Shown: positions 1 to 9,013, counted from the first letter of the stretch. The stretch is 64,000 bases of DNA from Pseudomonas kilonensis (GCF_001269885.1 NZ_LHVH01000007.1:62001-126000), one strand, 5' to 3'. Program-made: numbers and translations. The notes: generated from the letters alone by a model not told the origin.

Positions 1-1
1 C

Positions 2-637
2 TTCATGGCCCTGGCCTACGAGCCTGGGACCGAGTTGCCCAAGCCGTATCCACGACCGAGCCTGCAGATCGACCCGGTGACCCGTGAAGCGGCGCTGACC
101 AAGTTCGGCCTGAGCCTGGATCGTCCGGTGCTGGCCCTGTGTCCGGGGGCCGAGTTCGGCGAATCCAAGCGCTGGCCGGCGGAGCATTACGCCCAGGTTG
201 CCGAGGCGAAGATTCGCGAAGGCTGGCAGGTCTGGCTGTTCGGCTCGAAAAAAGATCACCCGGTGGGTGAAGACATCCGCTCGCGGTTGATCCCGGGGCT
301 TCGGGAAGAGTCGGTGAACCTCAGTGGCGACACTTCCCTGGCCGAGGCCATCGACCTGCTGTCCTGTGCCGATGCGGTGGTCTCCAACGACTCCGGCCTG
401 ATGCACGTGGCCGCGGCCCTGAACCGCCCATTGGTGGCGGTCTACGGTTCCACCTCGCCGGGCTTCACGCCACCGCTGGCCGACAAGGTCGAAGTCGTGC
501 GCCTGGGCATCGAGTGCAGTCCGTGCTTCGACCGCACCTGTCGCTTCGGTCATTACAATTGCCTGCGCCAGCTCATGCCGTCGTCGGTGAACGAGGCCCT
601 TGAGCGTCTGCAGGGCACACCCGTGGAGGTTCGGTAA
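2..637 (+). CDS. waaF: ADP-heptose:LPS heptosyltransferase II (5' end outside window)
   Basis: This is a GT9-family enzyme that adds the second L,D-heptose to heptose I of the inner core at the cytoplasmic face of the inner membrane. The visible 211 residues are the C-terminal two thirds of a protein usually near 345 residues. The frame is open to the left edge, so the Met at position 5 is internal. The motif CPGAEFGESKRWP, and further on SNDSGLMHVAAAL followed by VYGSTSPGFTPP, form the ADP-heptose binding half. The waaC start lies immediately downstream, as in PAO1 (PA5012-PA5011). Identity is confident from motifs and synteny. Confidence 0.95.
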   Translation, partial: FMALAYEPGTELPKPYPRPSLQIDPVTREAALTKFGLSLDRPVLALCPGAEFGESKRWPAEHYAQVAEAKIREGWQVWLFGSKKDHPVGEDIRSRLIPGLREESVNLSGDTSLAEAIDLLSCADAVVSNDSGLMHVAAALNRPLVAVYGSTSPGFTPPLADKVEVVRLGIECSPCFDRTCRFGHYNCLRQLMPSSVNEALERLQGTPVEVR

Positions 638-638
638 C

Positions 639-1697
639 TTGCGGGTATTGCTGATCAAGACCTCTTCGCTGGGGGATGTGGTCCACACCCTGCCGGCGCT
701 GACCGACGCGGCGCGGGCGATTCCTGGCATCAAGTTCGATTGGGTGGTGGAAGAAGGCTTCGCCGAAATCCCCACCTGGCACCCGGCTGTGGGCAAAGTC
801 ATTGCGGTAGCGATCCGTCGCTGGCGCAAGAACCTCTGGCAAACCATCAAGAGTGGCGAATGGCGACGCTTCAAGCAGGGCGTGCGCGCTGAAAAGTACG
901 ATCTGGTCATCGACGCCCAAGGCCTGCTGAAAAGCGCCTGGCTGACCCGCTACGTCAAGGCCCCGGTGGCCGGCCTGGATAAAAATTCGGCCCGTGAGCC
1001 CCTGGCGGCGCGCTTTTATTCCCGGCGCCTGGCGGTGGCTCGCGGTCAGCATGCGGTCGAGCGCGTACGGCAGCTATTTGCCCTGGCGCTGGGTTATGAC
1101 TTGCCGCAGACCCAGGGCAGCTATGGTCTCGACATCGACCGATTGGTGGAATTGCCACGCCCCTATCCCTATGTGGTGTTCCTGCACGGCACGACCTGGG
1201 AGTCCAAGCACTGGCCCGAACTTTACTGGCGCCAGCTCACCGAGCGCATGGGGCAGTTCGGCGTAGTGGTCAAATTGCCGTGGGGCAACCCGGCCGAGAA
1301 GGCCCGGGCCGAACGCATCGCCAGCGGGCTGCGTAACGCCTTGGTGCTGCCGAAGCTGAACCTCGGCGGGATGGGCAAGGTGCTTGCCGGCGCCCAGGCC
1401 TGCGTGGCGGTGGACACCGGTCTCGGTCACCTGGCCGCGGCCTTGGACGTGCCGACCATTTCGCTGCTCGGCCCCACTAATCCAGTGCTGACCGGCGCCT
1501 ATGGCAAGGGCCAGATTCACCTTGCCAGTGATTTCCCTTGCGCGCCATGCATGCAGAAACATTGCACTTACCCGCCGACCGCCGAAGATGCCCGGCGGTT
1601 TGACCTGAAACGCGAGCAGCCCCTGTGCTTCACGCGTCTGAACCCCGAGCGTGTTGCCAGCCACCTGAGCACGTTATTGGCTGAGGAGCCGCGCTGA
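639..1697 (+). CDS. waaC: LPS heptosyltransferase I
   Basis: The enzyme adds the first heptose to Kdo of the LPS inner core (GT9 family). I chose the TTG at 639, read as MRVLLIKTSSLGDVVHTLPA, because that is the normal N-terminus of the family and GGAGG lies at 625-629. The upstream ATG at 600 would add a non-homologous stretch overlapping waaF. The protein is 352 residues, normal for the family. The C-terminal half carries AVDTGLGHLAAALDVP and LLGPTNP. Only 1 nt separates the waaF stop from the start, and the stop overlaps the waaG start by one base (TGATG), so translation is coupled along the core operon. Confidence 0.95.
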   Translation: MRVLLIKTSSLGDVVHTLPALTDAARAIPGIKFDWVVEEGFAEIPTWHPAVGKVIAVAIRRWRKNLWQTIKSGEWRRFKQGVRAEKYDLVIDAQGLLKSAWLTRYVKAPVAGLDKNSAREPLAARFYSRRLAVARGQHAVERVRQLFALALGYDLPQTQGSYGLDIDRLVELPRPYPYVVFLHGTTWESKHWPELYWRQLTERMGQFGVVVKLPWGNPAEKARAERIASGLRNALVLPKLNLGGMGKVLAGAQACVAVDTGLGHLAAALDVPTISLLGPTNPVLTGAYGKGQIHLASDFPCAPCMQKHCTYPPTAEDARRFDLKREQPLCFTRLNPERVASHLSTLLAEEPR

Positions 1698-2821
1698 TGC
1701 AATTGGCTTTTGTCCTTTATAAGTACTTCCCCTTTGGTGGCCTGCAGCGTGACTTCATGCGCATCGCCCTGGAGTGCCAGCGACGCGGTCACCAGATCCG
1801 TGTCTACACGCTGATCTGGGAAGGTGACGTGCCGCCCGGCTTCGAAGTGCTGGTGGCGCCGGTCAAGGCGCTGTTCAACCATCGCCGCAACGAGAAGCTC
1901 AGTGCGTGGATGGAGGCCGACCTGGCCAAGCGCCCGGTGGACCGTTTGATCGGCTTCAACAAGATGCCCGGCCTGGACGTGTACTACGCCGCCGACGGCT
2001 GCTTCGAAGACAAGGCGCAGAACCTGCGCAATTCGCTGTACCGGCGCTGGGGCCGCTACCGGCATTTCGCCGAGTACGAGCGGGCAGTGTTCGCCAAGGA
2101 CGCGAAGACCGATGTGCTGATGATCTCCGAAGTCCAGCAGCCACTGTTCATCAAGCACTACGGCACGCCGCTGGAGCGCTTTCACCTGCTGCCACCGGGC
2201 ATCGCCCAGGACCGCCGTCGGCCTGCCGACGCCGACGAGATCCGCGCGGCGTTCCGGGCCGAATTCGAGCTGGCCGAGGACGACCTGCTGCTGGTGCAGA
2301 TCGGTTCCGGGTTCAAGACCAAGGGCGTGGATCGCAGCCTCAAGGCCCTGGCCGCGCTGCCAACCGAATTGCGAAAACGCACCCGGCTGTTTGTAATCGG
2401 CCAGGACGACCCCAAGGTATTCCAACTGCAGAGCGCCGCACTGGGGCTCGGTGACAATGTGCGGTTCCTCAAGGGCCGCAGCGACATCCCGCGCTTCCTG
2501 CTGGGCGCCGACCTGTTGATCCATCCGGCGTACAACGAGAACACCGGCACGGTACTGCTCGAAGCGCTGGTGGCCGGGTTGCCGGTGCTGGTCAGCGCGG
2601 TGTGTGGGTACGCCCATTACATCGCCGAGGCCGACAGTGGCCTGGTGCTGGACGAGCTGTTCGAACAAGCACAGCTCACCGAGTACCTGGTGCGTATGTT
2701 GAACGATGCCGAGGCCCGGGCGACCTGGAGCCGCAACGGTCTGGCCTTCGCGGAGACGGCCGACCTCTACAGCATGCCGCAGCACGCGGCCGATGTGATA
2801 TTGGCGGAGCAAGCACAATGA
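1697..2821 (+). CDS. waaG: LPS core glycosyltransferase (GT4, WaaG type)
   Basis: This 374-residue GT4-family enzyme is expected to transfer the first outer-core hexose onto heptose II. In Pseudomonas this position is reported to be galactosamine rather than the glucose added by E. coli WaaG. The N-terminus LAFVLYKYFPFGGLQRDF is characteristic of WaaG, and the acceptor-side motif PAYNENTGTVLLEAL is the GT4 E-x7-E signature. The start overlaps the waaC stop and its own stop overlaps waaP (ATGA). Name assigned from motifs and position between waaC and waaP. Confidence 0.93.
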   Translation: MQLAFVLYKYFPFGGLQRDFMRIALECQRRGHQIRVYTLIWEGDVPPGFEVLVAPVKALFNHRRNEKLSAWMEADLAKRPVDRLIGFNKMPGLDVYYAADGCFEDKAQNLRNSLYRRWGRYRHFAEYERAVFAKDAKTDVLMISEVQQPLFIKHYGTPLERFHLLPPGIAQDRRRPADADEIRAAFRAEFELAEDDLLLVQIGSGFKTKGVDRSLKALAALPTELRKRTRLFVIGQDDPKVFQLQSAALGLGDNVRFLKGRSDIPRFLLGADLLIHPAYNENTGTVLLEALVAGLPVLVSAVCGYAHYIAEADSGLVLDELFEQAQLTEYLVRMLNDAEARATWSRNGLAFAETADLYSMPQHAADVILAEQAQ

Positions 2822-3624
2822 AGTTGATGCTGGCCGAACCGTTCAAGAGCCTTTGGGCCGGGCGCGATGCGTTCGCCGAAGTCGAGGCGCTCAAGGGCGA
2901 GGTCTATCGTGAACTGGAAGCCCGGCGCACCTTGCGCACGGAGGTGGACGGTCGCGGTTTTTTCGTGAAGATCCACCGCGGCATTGGTTGGGGCGAGATC
3001 TTCAAGAACCTGCTGACCGCCAAGCTGCCGGTACTGGGCGCGGGTCAGGAGTGGAAGGCAATCCAGCGTTTGCAGGAAGTCGGGGTGCCGACCATGACCG
3101 CCGTTGCGTATGGCGAGAAAGGCAGCAATCCAGCCGACCAGCATTCGTTCATCGTCACCGAAGAACTGGCGCCGACCGTCAGTCTCGAAGATTTCAGCAT
3201 GGACTGGGTCAAGCAGCCTCCAGAGCCCAAGCTCAAGCGGGCGCTGATCGCCGAAGTGGCGCGCATGACCGGCATGATGCACCGCGCCGGAGTCAATCAT
3301 CGTGACTGCTACATCTGCCACTTCCTGCTGCACACCGATAAGCCGGTGACGGCTGAAGATTTCAAGCTTTCGGTGATTGACTTGCACCGTGCGCAGGTCC
3401 GCGAAACCATCCCCAATCGCTGGCGTAACAAAGACTTGGCTGCACTGTATTTTTCGATAATGGACATTGGTCTGACTCGCCGCGACAAGTTGCGTTTTCT
3501 CAAGGGCTATTTCCAGCAGCCGCTGCGCCGGACGCTGGTCGAAGAGGCTTCACTGCTGACCTGGCTCGAAGGCAAGGCCAACAGGCTATATGCACGCAAA
3601 CTGCGCTACGGGGGCGCGCTCTGA
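2818..3624 (+). CDS. waaP: LPS core heptose I kinase
   Basis: WaaP phosphorylates O-4 of heptose I in the inner core, an outer-membrane stabilising modification reported as essential in P. aeruginosa. The protein has 268 residues, as expected. It begins at the ATG overlapping the waaG stop (ATGA), not at the in-frame ATG at 2602 inside waaG. Kinase features visible are GFFVKIHRGIGWGEIFKN (ATP lobe lysine), the catalytic loop GVNHRDCYICHFLL with intact HRD, and the metal-binding VIDLHRAQ. It is the first of a run of kinase-fold genes. The stop overlaps the next start by one base. Confidence 0.95.
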   Translation: MKLMLAEPFKSLWAGRDAFAEVEALKGEVYRELEARRTLRTEVDGRGFFVKIHRGIGWGEIFKNLLTAKLPVLGAGQEWKAIQRLQEVGVPTMTAVAYGEKGSNPADQHSFIVTEELAPTVSLEDFSMDWVKQPPEPKLKRALIAEVARMTGMMHRAGVNHRDCYICHFLLHTDKPVTAEDFKLSVIDLHRAQVRETIPNRWRNKDLAALYFSIMDIGLTRRDKLRFLKGYFQQPLRRTLVEEASLLTWLEGKANRLYARKLRYGGAL

Positions 3625-4358
3625 TGTCGGGTTGGGTACTGGAACCTTCCTACGCTGGGCTGACAAAAGATTTTGGCAGCCTCGATGCGGTGTTTGCTCT
3701 CCAGGGGGAGCGCCTGACTCGCGACCCGCTGTCGGAGGTGATCCGGGTACAGCGCGACGGCGTGAATTATTACGTCAAGCGCTACACCGGGGCCGGCAAG
3801 GGCTTGCGGCGTTACTTGGGCAAGCCACGGGTCAAGTCTGAATGGCAGAACCTCAAACGCTTCGCCAAGTGGGGCATTCCCACGGCCGAAATTGTCGCCT
3901 GGGGGCTGGAGCGTCACGGTGCAGTCTACGCCCGTGGTGCGATGATCACGCGAGAGCTGCCTAATACCGAGGATCTCTCGGTCTTGGCCGACCGTCATGA
4001 TCCAAGGCTGGCGGATCGTGCCTGGGTCGATGGTGTGAGCCGTCAGCTGGCGGCCCACACCCGAACCATGCACGATCATCGTTTCACCCATAACGATCTA
4101 AAGTGGCGCAACCTGCTGATCGACGACCAGTCACGGCTGTTCCTGATCGACTGTCCCAATGGCGATTTCTGGCATGGCTTCTGGCTCAAGTACCGCATCA
4201 CCAAGGATTTGGCATGCCTCGATAAAGTGGCCAAGTATCATTTGTCGGCCACTCAGCGTCTGCGCTTTTACCTGCAATATTGCCAGCGCGACCGGCTCGA
4301 TGCGGGCGACAAAAAACGCATCCGTCACGTGGTGAGGTTTTTCGAGGGGCGGGAATGA
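3624..4358 (+). CDS. wapP: LPS core kinase (InaA/WapP family)
   Basis: A 244-residue small kinase of the InaA/LPS-kinase family, predicted to phosphorylate inner-core heptose in the cytoplasm. The ATP-lobe lysine is in NYYVKRYTGAGKGLRRYLG. The catalytic loop HRFTHNDLKWRNLLI keeps the Asp and Asn, and the metal-binding Asp is in LFLIDCPNGDF. It directly follows waaP with a one-base TGATG overlap, the position of PA5008 (wapP) in PAO1. The kinase assignment is firm. The exact phosphorylated position and the name rest on synteny. Confidence 0.82.
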   Translation: MSGWVLEPSYAGLTKDFGSLDAVFALQGERLTRDPLSEVIRVQRDGVNYYVKRYTGAGKGLRRYLGKPRVKSEWQNLKRFAKWGIPTAEIVAWGLERHGAVYARGAMITRELPNTEDLSVLADRHDPRLADRAWVDGVSRQLAAHTRTMHDHRFTHNDLKWRNLLIDDQSRLFLIDCPNGDFWHGFWLKYRITKDLACLDKVAKYHLSATQRLRFYLQYCQRDRLDAGDKKRIRHVVRFFEGRE

Positions 4359-4450
4359 CTTGTTTCTCGGTCGCTGAACGCCGGCCACTGCCGGAGCACC
4401 CATGGATGACTCGCCCAGGCGCTCAACGCAGCCATAAGGAGGTCCGCTGA
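4355..4450 (+). pseudogene. 31-codon mini-ORF at the expected wapQ position; possible remnant
   Basis: A short ORF (MTCFSVAERRPLPEHPW to RSHKEVR) starts in an ATGA overlap with wapP and stops in a TGATG overlap with the next kinase gene. GAGGGG at 4344-4349 precedes its ATG. Its last codons contain the perfect AAGGAGGT (4436-4443) that serves the following gene. In PAO1 a full kinase gene (PA5007, wapQ) lies here. The double coupling and retained ends suggest the remains of an internal deletion, or a coupling peptide. I cannot confirm homology by eye. Confidence 0.4.
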
Positions 4451-5889
4451 TGAATTTGTCCGAACTGAAAAACGCCGGACGCAGCCCGAGCCTGCCGCTG
4501 AGTCTGGAGTTGGCGGACGCGGCGGGTCCGGCGCAACTGCAATTGCTTTCACTGTTGAGAGTATTGCCAGGGCAGCGCTACGTCGGTGCCGGCGTCTGGC
4601 GTGGCCGGCCGGTGCTGGCCAAGCTGCTGGTGGGCAGCAAGGCGCCCCGGCATTTTCAGCGAGAGCTGCAAGGCGTTCGCCTGCTGGCGGAGCAGGGGCT
4701 GACGACGCCGCTGCTGCTGGCCGATGGCCTGAAGGAAGGCGAAGGCGGCTGGCTGCTGTTCGAACTGCTGGAAGACGCCGAGAGCCTGGGGGACGCCTGG
4801 AAGCAGGTCGAGCACTTGCCATTGCTGGCCGATGATCAAACGGCGGTATTGGCCGAAGCCTTGGGGGCCATCGCGCAACTGCATGGCAAAGGCCTGTGGC
4901 AGGAAGACCTGCACCTGGACAATCTGTTGCGCCATGACGGCAAGCTCTATTTGATCGACGGTGCCGGCATCCGCGCCGAAACGTCGGGTCAACCACTGTC
5001 GCGGCACAAAGTGCTCGAAAACCTTGGGGTGTTTTTCGCCCAATTGCCCAAATCCCTCAAGCCGTTCAATGAAGAGTTGTTGGTGCATTACCTGCTGGGT
5101 AACGCCGAGCACGCACTGCCCATGGAAGCGTTGCAAAAACAGATCGACAAAGTACAGGCCTGGCGTCTGAAGGACTTTCTGGAAAAGGTCGGGCGCGAGT
5201 GCAGCTTGTTCAGCGTGAAGCGCGGGCCGTTCGGCCTGCAGGCGATCCGCCGTGATGAAGAGGCGGCCATGGCGCCCGTGCTGGAGCAGGCCGATGCCTT
5301 GCTTGCCCAGGGCCATCTGTACAAGGACGGTGGGTCGGCGAGTGTAGGTAAAGTCGAAGTGTGCGGGCGCACCCTGCTGATCAAGCGCTATAACATAAAA
5401 AGCTTCGCCCACTGGCTCAAGCGCTTCTGGCGCCCGAGCCGTGCCTGGCATGCCTGGCGCGAGGGGCATCGCCTGGCGTTCCTCGGCATCGCCACCCCCA
5501 AGCCGCTGGCGTTGTTTGAAAAGCGTTTTCTGTGGTTGCGCCTCGGCGCTTACCTGGTAACCGAGCATCTGTCGGGTCCCGACGTCATCGAGCGCTTCGC
5601 CCCTTACGTGGAAAATGGCGACGCTCCTGAGGCTGAATTGCTGGCGCTGGACCGGCTGTTCGTCGACCTGATACGAGAGCGCATTAGCCACGGCGACTTC
5701 AAGGGCCACAACCTGCTCTGGCAGAACGACCGCTGGGTGCTGATCGACCTGGATTCCATGTGCCAACACCGCACCCACGCCAGCTTCGCCCCGGCCTACG
5801 CCCGGGATCGGGCGCGGTTCATGCGCAATTGGCCGCAGGACAGTGCGCTGTATCGGGTGATTGATCAGCGGTTGCCCAAAAGTTTTTGA
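4450..5889 (+). CDS. Tandem-kinase LPS core phosphorylation protein (PA5006-like)
   Basis: A 479-residue protein made of two consecutive kinase-like units. Unit 1 (about residues 30-210) has RPVLAKLL, the loop LWQEDLHLDNLL and LYLIDGAGI. Unit 2 (about residues 280-460) has RTLLIKRYNIKSFAHWLKRF, the loop ISHGDFKGHNLLW and WVLIDLDSM. Both catalytic loops keep the Asp and Asn, so both may be active. It has an excellent Shine-Dalgarno (AAGGAGGT, 4436-4443) and is coupled to the mini-ORF upstream. By position it matches PA5006. Its substrate is presumably core heptose or another core sugar, which is inference. Confidence 0.75.
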   Translation: MNLSELKNAGRSPSLPLSLELADAAGPAQLQLLSLLRVLPGQRYVGAGVWRGRPVLAKLLVGSKAPRHFQRELQGVRLLAEQGLTTPLLLADGLKEGEGGWLLFELLEDAESLGDAWKQVEHLPLLADDQTAVLAEALGAIAQLHGKGLWQEDLHLDNLLRHDGKLYLIDGAGIRAETSGQPLSRHKVLENLGVFFAQLPKSLKPFNEELLVHYLLGNAEHALPMEALQKQIDKVQAWRLKDFLEKVGRECSLFSVKRGPFGLQAIRRDEEAAMAPVLEQADALLAQGHLYKDGGSASVGKVEVCGRTLLIKRYNIKSFAHWLKRFWRPSRAWHAWREGHRLAFLGIATPKPLALFEKRFLWLRLGAYLVTEHLSGPDVIERFAPYVENGDAPEAELLALDRLFVDLIRERISHGDFKGHNLLWQNDRWVLIDLDSMCQHRTHASFAPAYARDRARFMRNWPQDSALYRVIDQRLPKSF

Positions 5890-5924
5890 ATGATGCCCGA
5901 TAGCTGCTTCGGTACGTCTCCTGC

Positions 5925-6018
5925 GTAGGAGCTGCCGAAGGCTGCGATCTTTGTTTGATCACTTGAGGGTCAAGGGAAAGATCAACATCAAAAGATCGCA
6001 GCCTTCGGCAGCTCCTAC
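5925..6018. repeat. Long inverted repeat (GTAGGAGCTGCCGAAGGCTG type)
   Basis: Arms of about 26 bp (5925-5950 and 5993-6018) read GTAGGAGCTGCCGAAGGCTG... and its reverse complement, separated by about 42 bp. This intergenic repeat differs in sequence from the GTGGGAGC REPINs elsewhere in the window. It lies between the tandem kinase and the carbamoyltransferase and could fold into a long hairpin limiting read-through. Confidence 0.8.
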
Positions 6019-6141
6019 GAGGCTTGCCAGCGCTTTTAAGTTATAATCCCGCCCTTTAGCTGCCCCGCCCCCTTGGCGCGCGGCACATCCATTTTCCGCG
6101 GCGCTTGTCGCCCGTATGCAGACATTAAGAGGCTAGACCCT

Positions 6142-7899
6142 GTGGCATTGACGATTCTTGGCCTGTCCGGCGCCCTTAGCCATGATCCTTCCGCTGCGTT
6201 GTACATTGACGGCAAGCTGATCGCGGCGGCCGAGGAAGAGCGCTTCGTACGCGATAAACATGCAAAGAACCGCATGCCCTACGAGTCGGCGAAGTTCTGC
6301 CTGGAGCAGGCCGGCATCAAGCCTTCCGACGTCGATGTGGTGGCGATCCCCTTCGCTCCGATCAGCCTGTTCGGCGAGGCGCGCTGGCACTACGCCAAGC
6401 GTTACTGGTACGCCCCGGACCGCGCCCTTGACGCGATCCTGATGGGCAATCGTCGTTACAAGCGCTATCGCCGCAAGATCGTCTGGTGCCTGGAACAACT
6501 GGGCTTCGATCCGAAAAAGATCAAGATCGAGCCGGTCGAGCACCACCTGGCCCACGCCTCCAGCGCCTATCACTGCTCGGGCTTCCAGGAAAAAACCGCG
6601 ATCCTGGGCATCGACGGCAAGGGTGAATACGCCACGACCTTCTTCGGCTACGGCGAAAACGGCAAGATCCACAAGATCAAGGAATTCTTCGACCCGGACT
6701 CCCTGGGCGGCCTGTACGGCGCGATCACCGAGTTCCTCGGTTTTGAAATGCTCGACGGTGAGTTCAAGGTCATGGGCATGGCGCCCTATGGCGATGCCAC
6801 CAAGTACGATTTCTCGCGCCTGGCCTCGTTCGAAAACGGCGAACTGGTGATCAACACCGACTACGCCAACGTGATCGGCCTGCGCCGCTATAAAGAGAAG
6901 GGCAAGGGCTTCTACTTCTCGCCGAAGCTGATCGAATGGCTCGGCCCGAAACGCGAAGGCGACATCGCCGACGAACCGTACATCCACTACGCGGCGAGTA
7001 TGCAGGCGCTGTTCGAAAAGCTTGCGCTGCAAATGATCGACCACTACCTGGGCGACGTGCTCAAGGAAACCGGCAAGCTGGCGTTCGCCGGTGGCTGCGC
7101 GTTGAACGTCAAGCTTAACCAGAAGATCATCGCCCGCGACGACGTCAAGGAGCTGTTCGTGCAACCGGCTTCCGGTGACGCCGGTACTGCGGTAGGTGCG
7201 GCGGCTTATGTGTCCCACGCCCGTGGCGTGCCGGTAGAGAAGATGGAACACGTCTACCTCGGCCCGGCCTACAGCAACGAAGACGTGATCGCTGCGTGTG
7301 CCCGTCATCCGAGCAAGCCTGTGTGGCGCAAGATCGACAACACCCCCGAGCGCATCGCCAAGATCATGGTCGACGGCAACCCGGTGGCCTGGTTCCAGGG
7401 GCGCATGGAGTTTGGCCCGCGCGCCTTGGGCGGTCGTTCGATCATCGGTTGCCCAAGCGCCAGCGGCGTGGCCGATCGGATCAACGAGCAGATCAAGTTC
7501 CGCGAGCGCTGGAGGCCTTTCTGCCCATCGATGCTCGACACCGTTGCGCCGCAGATGATCAAGGTCGACCACCCGGCGCCGTTCATGACCTTCACCTTCG
7601 AAGTGGCCGAAGAGTGGAAAACCCGCGTGCCGGAAGTTGTCCATGAAGACGGCACGTCCCGGGCCCAGGTGCTCAAGCGCGAATACAACCCGCGCTACTA
7701 CGACATGATGAAGGCCCTGGAAGTCCTGACCGGTAACGGCGTGTCGCTGAACACTTCGCTCAACCGTCGTGGCGAACCGATGATCTGCTCGCCCACCGAC
7801 GCGCTGAACATGTTCTTTGGCTCCGACCTGCAGTACCTGATCATGGAAGATATTCTGGTGGTCAAAGACGGCGTAGATGCTTATGACACGCTCGGCTGA
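6142..7899 (+). CDS. Carbamoyltransferase (NodU/CmcH family), LPS core carbamoylation
   Basis: A 585-residue NodU/CmcH-family O-carbamoyltransferase, expected to use carbamoyl phosphate to carbamoylate a core heptose, a known modification of Pseudomonas LPS (PA5005 position). I chose the GTG at 6142, which begins ALTILGLSGALSHDPSAALY like its relatives, with AAGAGG at 6127-6132. An in-frame ATG at 6073 would add 23 unrelated residues. Motifs are VEHHLAHASSAYH (metal-binding HxxxH), LGIDGKGEYATTFFG, AFAGGCALNVKLNQ and EFGPRALGGRSIIG. Its 3' end overlaps the next gene by 23 bp. Confidence 0.9.
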   Translation: MALTILGLSGALSHDPSAALYIDGKLIAAAEEERFVRDKHAKNRMPYESAKFCLEQAGIKPSDVDVVAIPFAPISLFGEARWHYAKRYWYAPDRALDAILMGNRRYKRYRRKIVWCLEQLGFDPKKIKIEPVEHHLAHASSAYHCSGFQEKTAILGIDGKGEYATTFFGYGENGKIHKIKEFFDPDSLGGLYGAITEFLGFEMLDGEFKVMGMAPYGDATKYDFSRLASFENGELVINTDYANVIGLRRYKEKGKGFYFSPKLIEWLGPKREGDIADEPYIHYAASMQALFEKLALQMIDHYLGDVLKETGKLAFAGGCALNVKLNQKIIARDDVKELFVQPASGDAGTAVGAAAYVSHARGVPVEKMEHVYLGPAYSNEDVIAACARHPSKPVWRKIDNTPERIAKIMVDGNPVAWFQGRMEFGPRALGGRSIIGCPSASGVADRINEQIKFRERWRPFCPSMLDTVAPQMIKVDHPAPFMTFTFEVAEEWKTRVPEVVHEDGTSRAQVLKREYNPRYYDMMKALEVLTGNGVSLNTSLNRRGEPMICSPTDALNMFFGSDLQYLIMEDILVVKDGVDAYDTLG

Positions 7900-9013
7900 G
7901 CGACATGTGCTGCAGTTCTGCCACGGCTATGATGGGCCGTTCCTGGACTGCGCCCGTCAATACGCCAGTCTGTTCGTGGGCACCGGGTATCGTGTGACCA
8001 CGGTATTCCTGACTGGCATGGCCGATGCTGAAGTCGCCGCCGGTTGCGCCTCGGACGAGGTGCTGTTCATGGAGTACAGCTCCAGCGAAATCAGAAGCTT
8101 GAAGTTGGGTGCCATTGCCGATCTGCGCAAGATCGTCGCCTCGCGCAACTTCAGTTTTTGTATCGCCCATCGTTTCAAGCCGGTCTACATCGCTCTGCTC
8201 GGTACTCGCTTGCCGGTAATAGGCGTGCACCATGCCTTTGGTGATTACCAGCGGCGTACGCGCCGGCTGTTCGCCCATGTCTTTCGCAAGCGCCTGGGCT
8301 TGCTCGCGGTCTCCGACGCGGTGCGTGACGACATCCGCCATTGCTTGCCAAAATGGCCGGCCAGTCGAATCCAGACCCTCTACAACCGCATTGATCCCGA
8401 TGCTTTGCAAGCCCACCAGGTCCCCAGGGACGAAGCGCGGAGCACCCTCGGACTCGAAGTAAACGCCTGGATTGTTGGTAATGTTGGCCGCCTGCATCCG
8501 GACAAGGATCAGGCAACGCTGCTTCGAGGTTTTGCCGCCGCGCTGCCCTACTTGCCGGCCAATAGCCAGTTGGCGATCCTGGGGAAGGGGCGGCTGGAAC
8601 GTAACCTCAAGGAGCTCTCCCTGGAGCTGGGCGTCGCCGATCGTGTGTTGTTTCTAGGTCAGGTGCCTGACGCGCGCCGTTATTTTCGCGCCTTTGATGC
8701 CTTTGTCCTGAGCTCGGATCATGAGCCGTTCGGCATGGTGCTGCTCGAGGCCATGGCTGCGGGCGTTCCGTTGCTGGCTACAGCGTGCGGCGGCGCGGAG
8801 GAAGTGGTAGAGGGAGTCGGTATACTGTTTCCGCTCGGCGACGCCGAACATATGGCCCAAGGGCTACAACACCTGGCGGCGATGGATGATCTGCAACGTC
8901 GCCAGTGTGCCGAACTGATGCTTGAGCGCTTGCATGAACGTTTTTCGGATTACGCTGTGCGCAAGGCATTTTGGCGTTTGCCTCAAGTCCTTGAGTTGGC
9001 ACCGAGGAACTGA
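7877..9013 (+). CDS. wapH: GT4 glycosyltransferase, outer-core (WapH-like)
   Basis: A 378-residue GT4 glycosyltransferase. VLQFCHGYDGPFLDCARQYA near the start binds the acceptor, GNVGRLHPDKDQATLLRGF and SSDHEPFGMVLLEAMAAGVP make the nucleotide-sugar half. The start could be the ATG at 7877 or 7883; both overlap the carbamoyltransferase. Gene order matches PA5004 (wapH), reported to act in outer-core assembly. The name is from synteny and N-terminal similarity recalled from memory, so the sugar transferred is not established here. Confidence 0.75.
   Translation: MLMTRSAERHVLQFCHGYDGPFLDCARQYASLFVGTGYRVTTVFLTGMADAEVAAGCASDEVLFMEYSSSEIRSLKLGAIADLRKIVASRNFSFCIAHRFKPVYIALLGTRLPVIGVHHAFGDYQRRTRRLFAHVFRKRLGLLAVSDAVRDDIRHCLPKWPASRIQTLYNRIDPDALQAHQVPRDEARSTLGLEVNAWIVGNVGRLHPDKDQATLLRGFAAALPYLPANSQLAILGKGRLERNLKELSLELGVADRVLFLGQVPDARRYFRAFDAFVLSSDHEPFGMVLLEAMAAGVPLLATACGGAEEVVEGVGILFPLGDAEHMAQGLQHLAAMDDLQRRQCAELMLERLHERFSDYAVRKAFWRLPQVLELAPRN

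Noticed and set aside
6042..6047. TATAAT upstream of the carbamoyltransferase as a sigma-70 promoter
   Set aside because: No acceptable -35 hexamer at 16-18 bp; the nearest TTGCCA is only 12 bp away.
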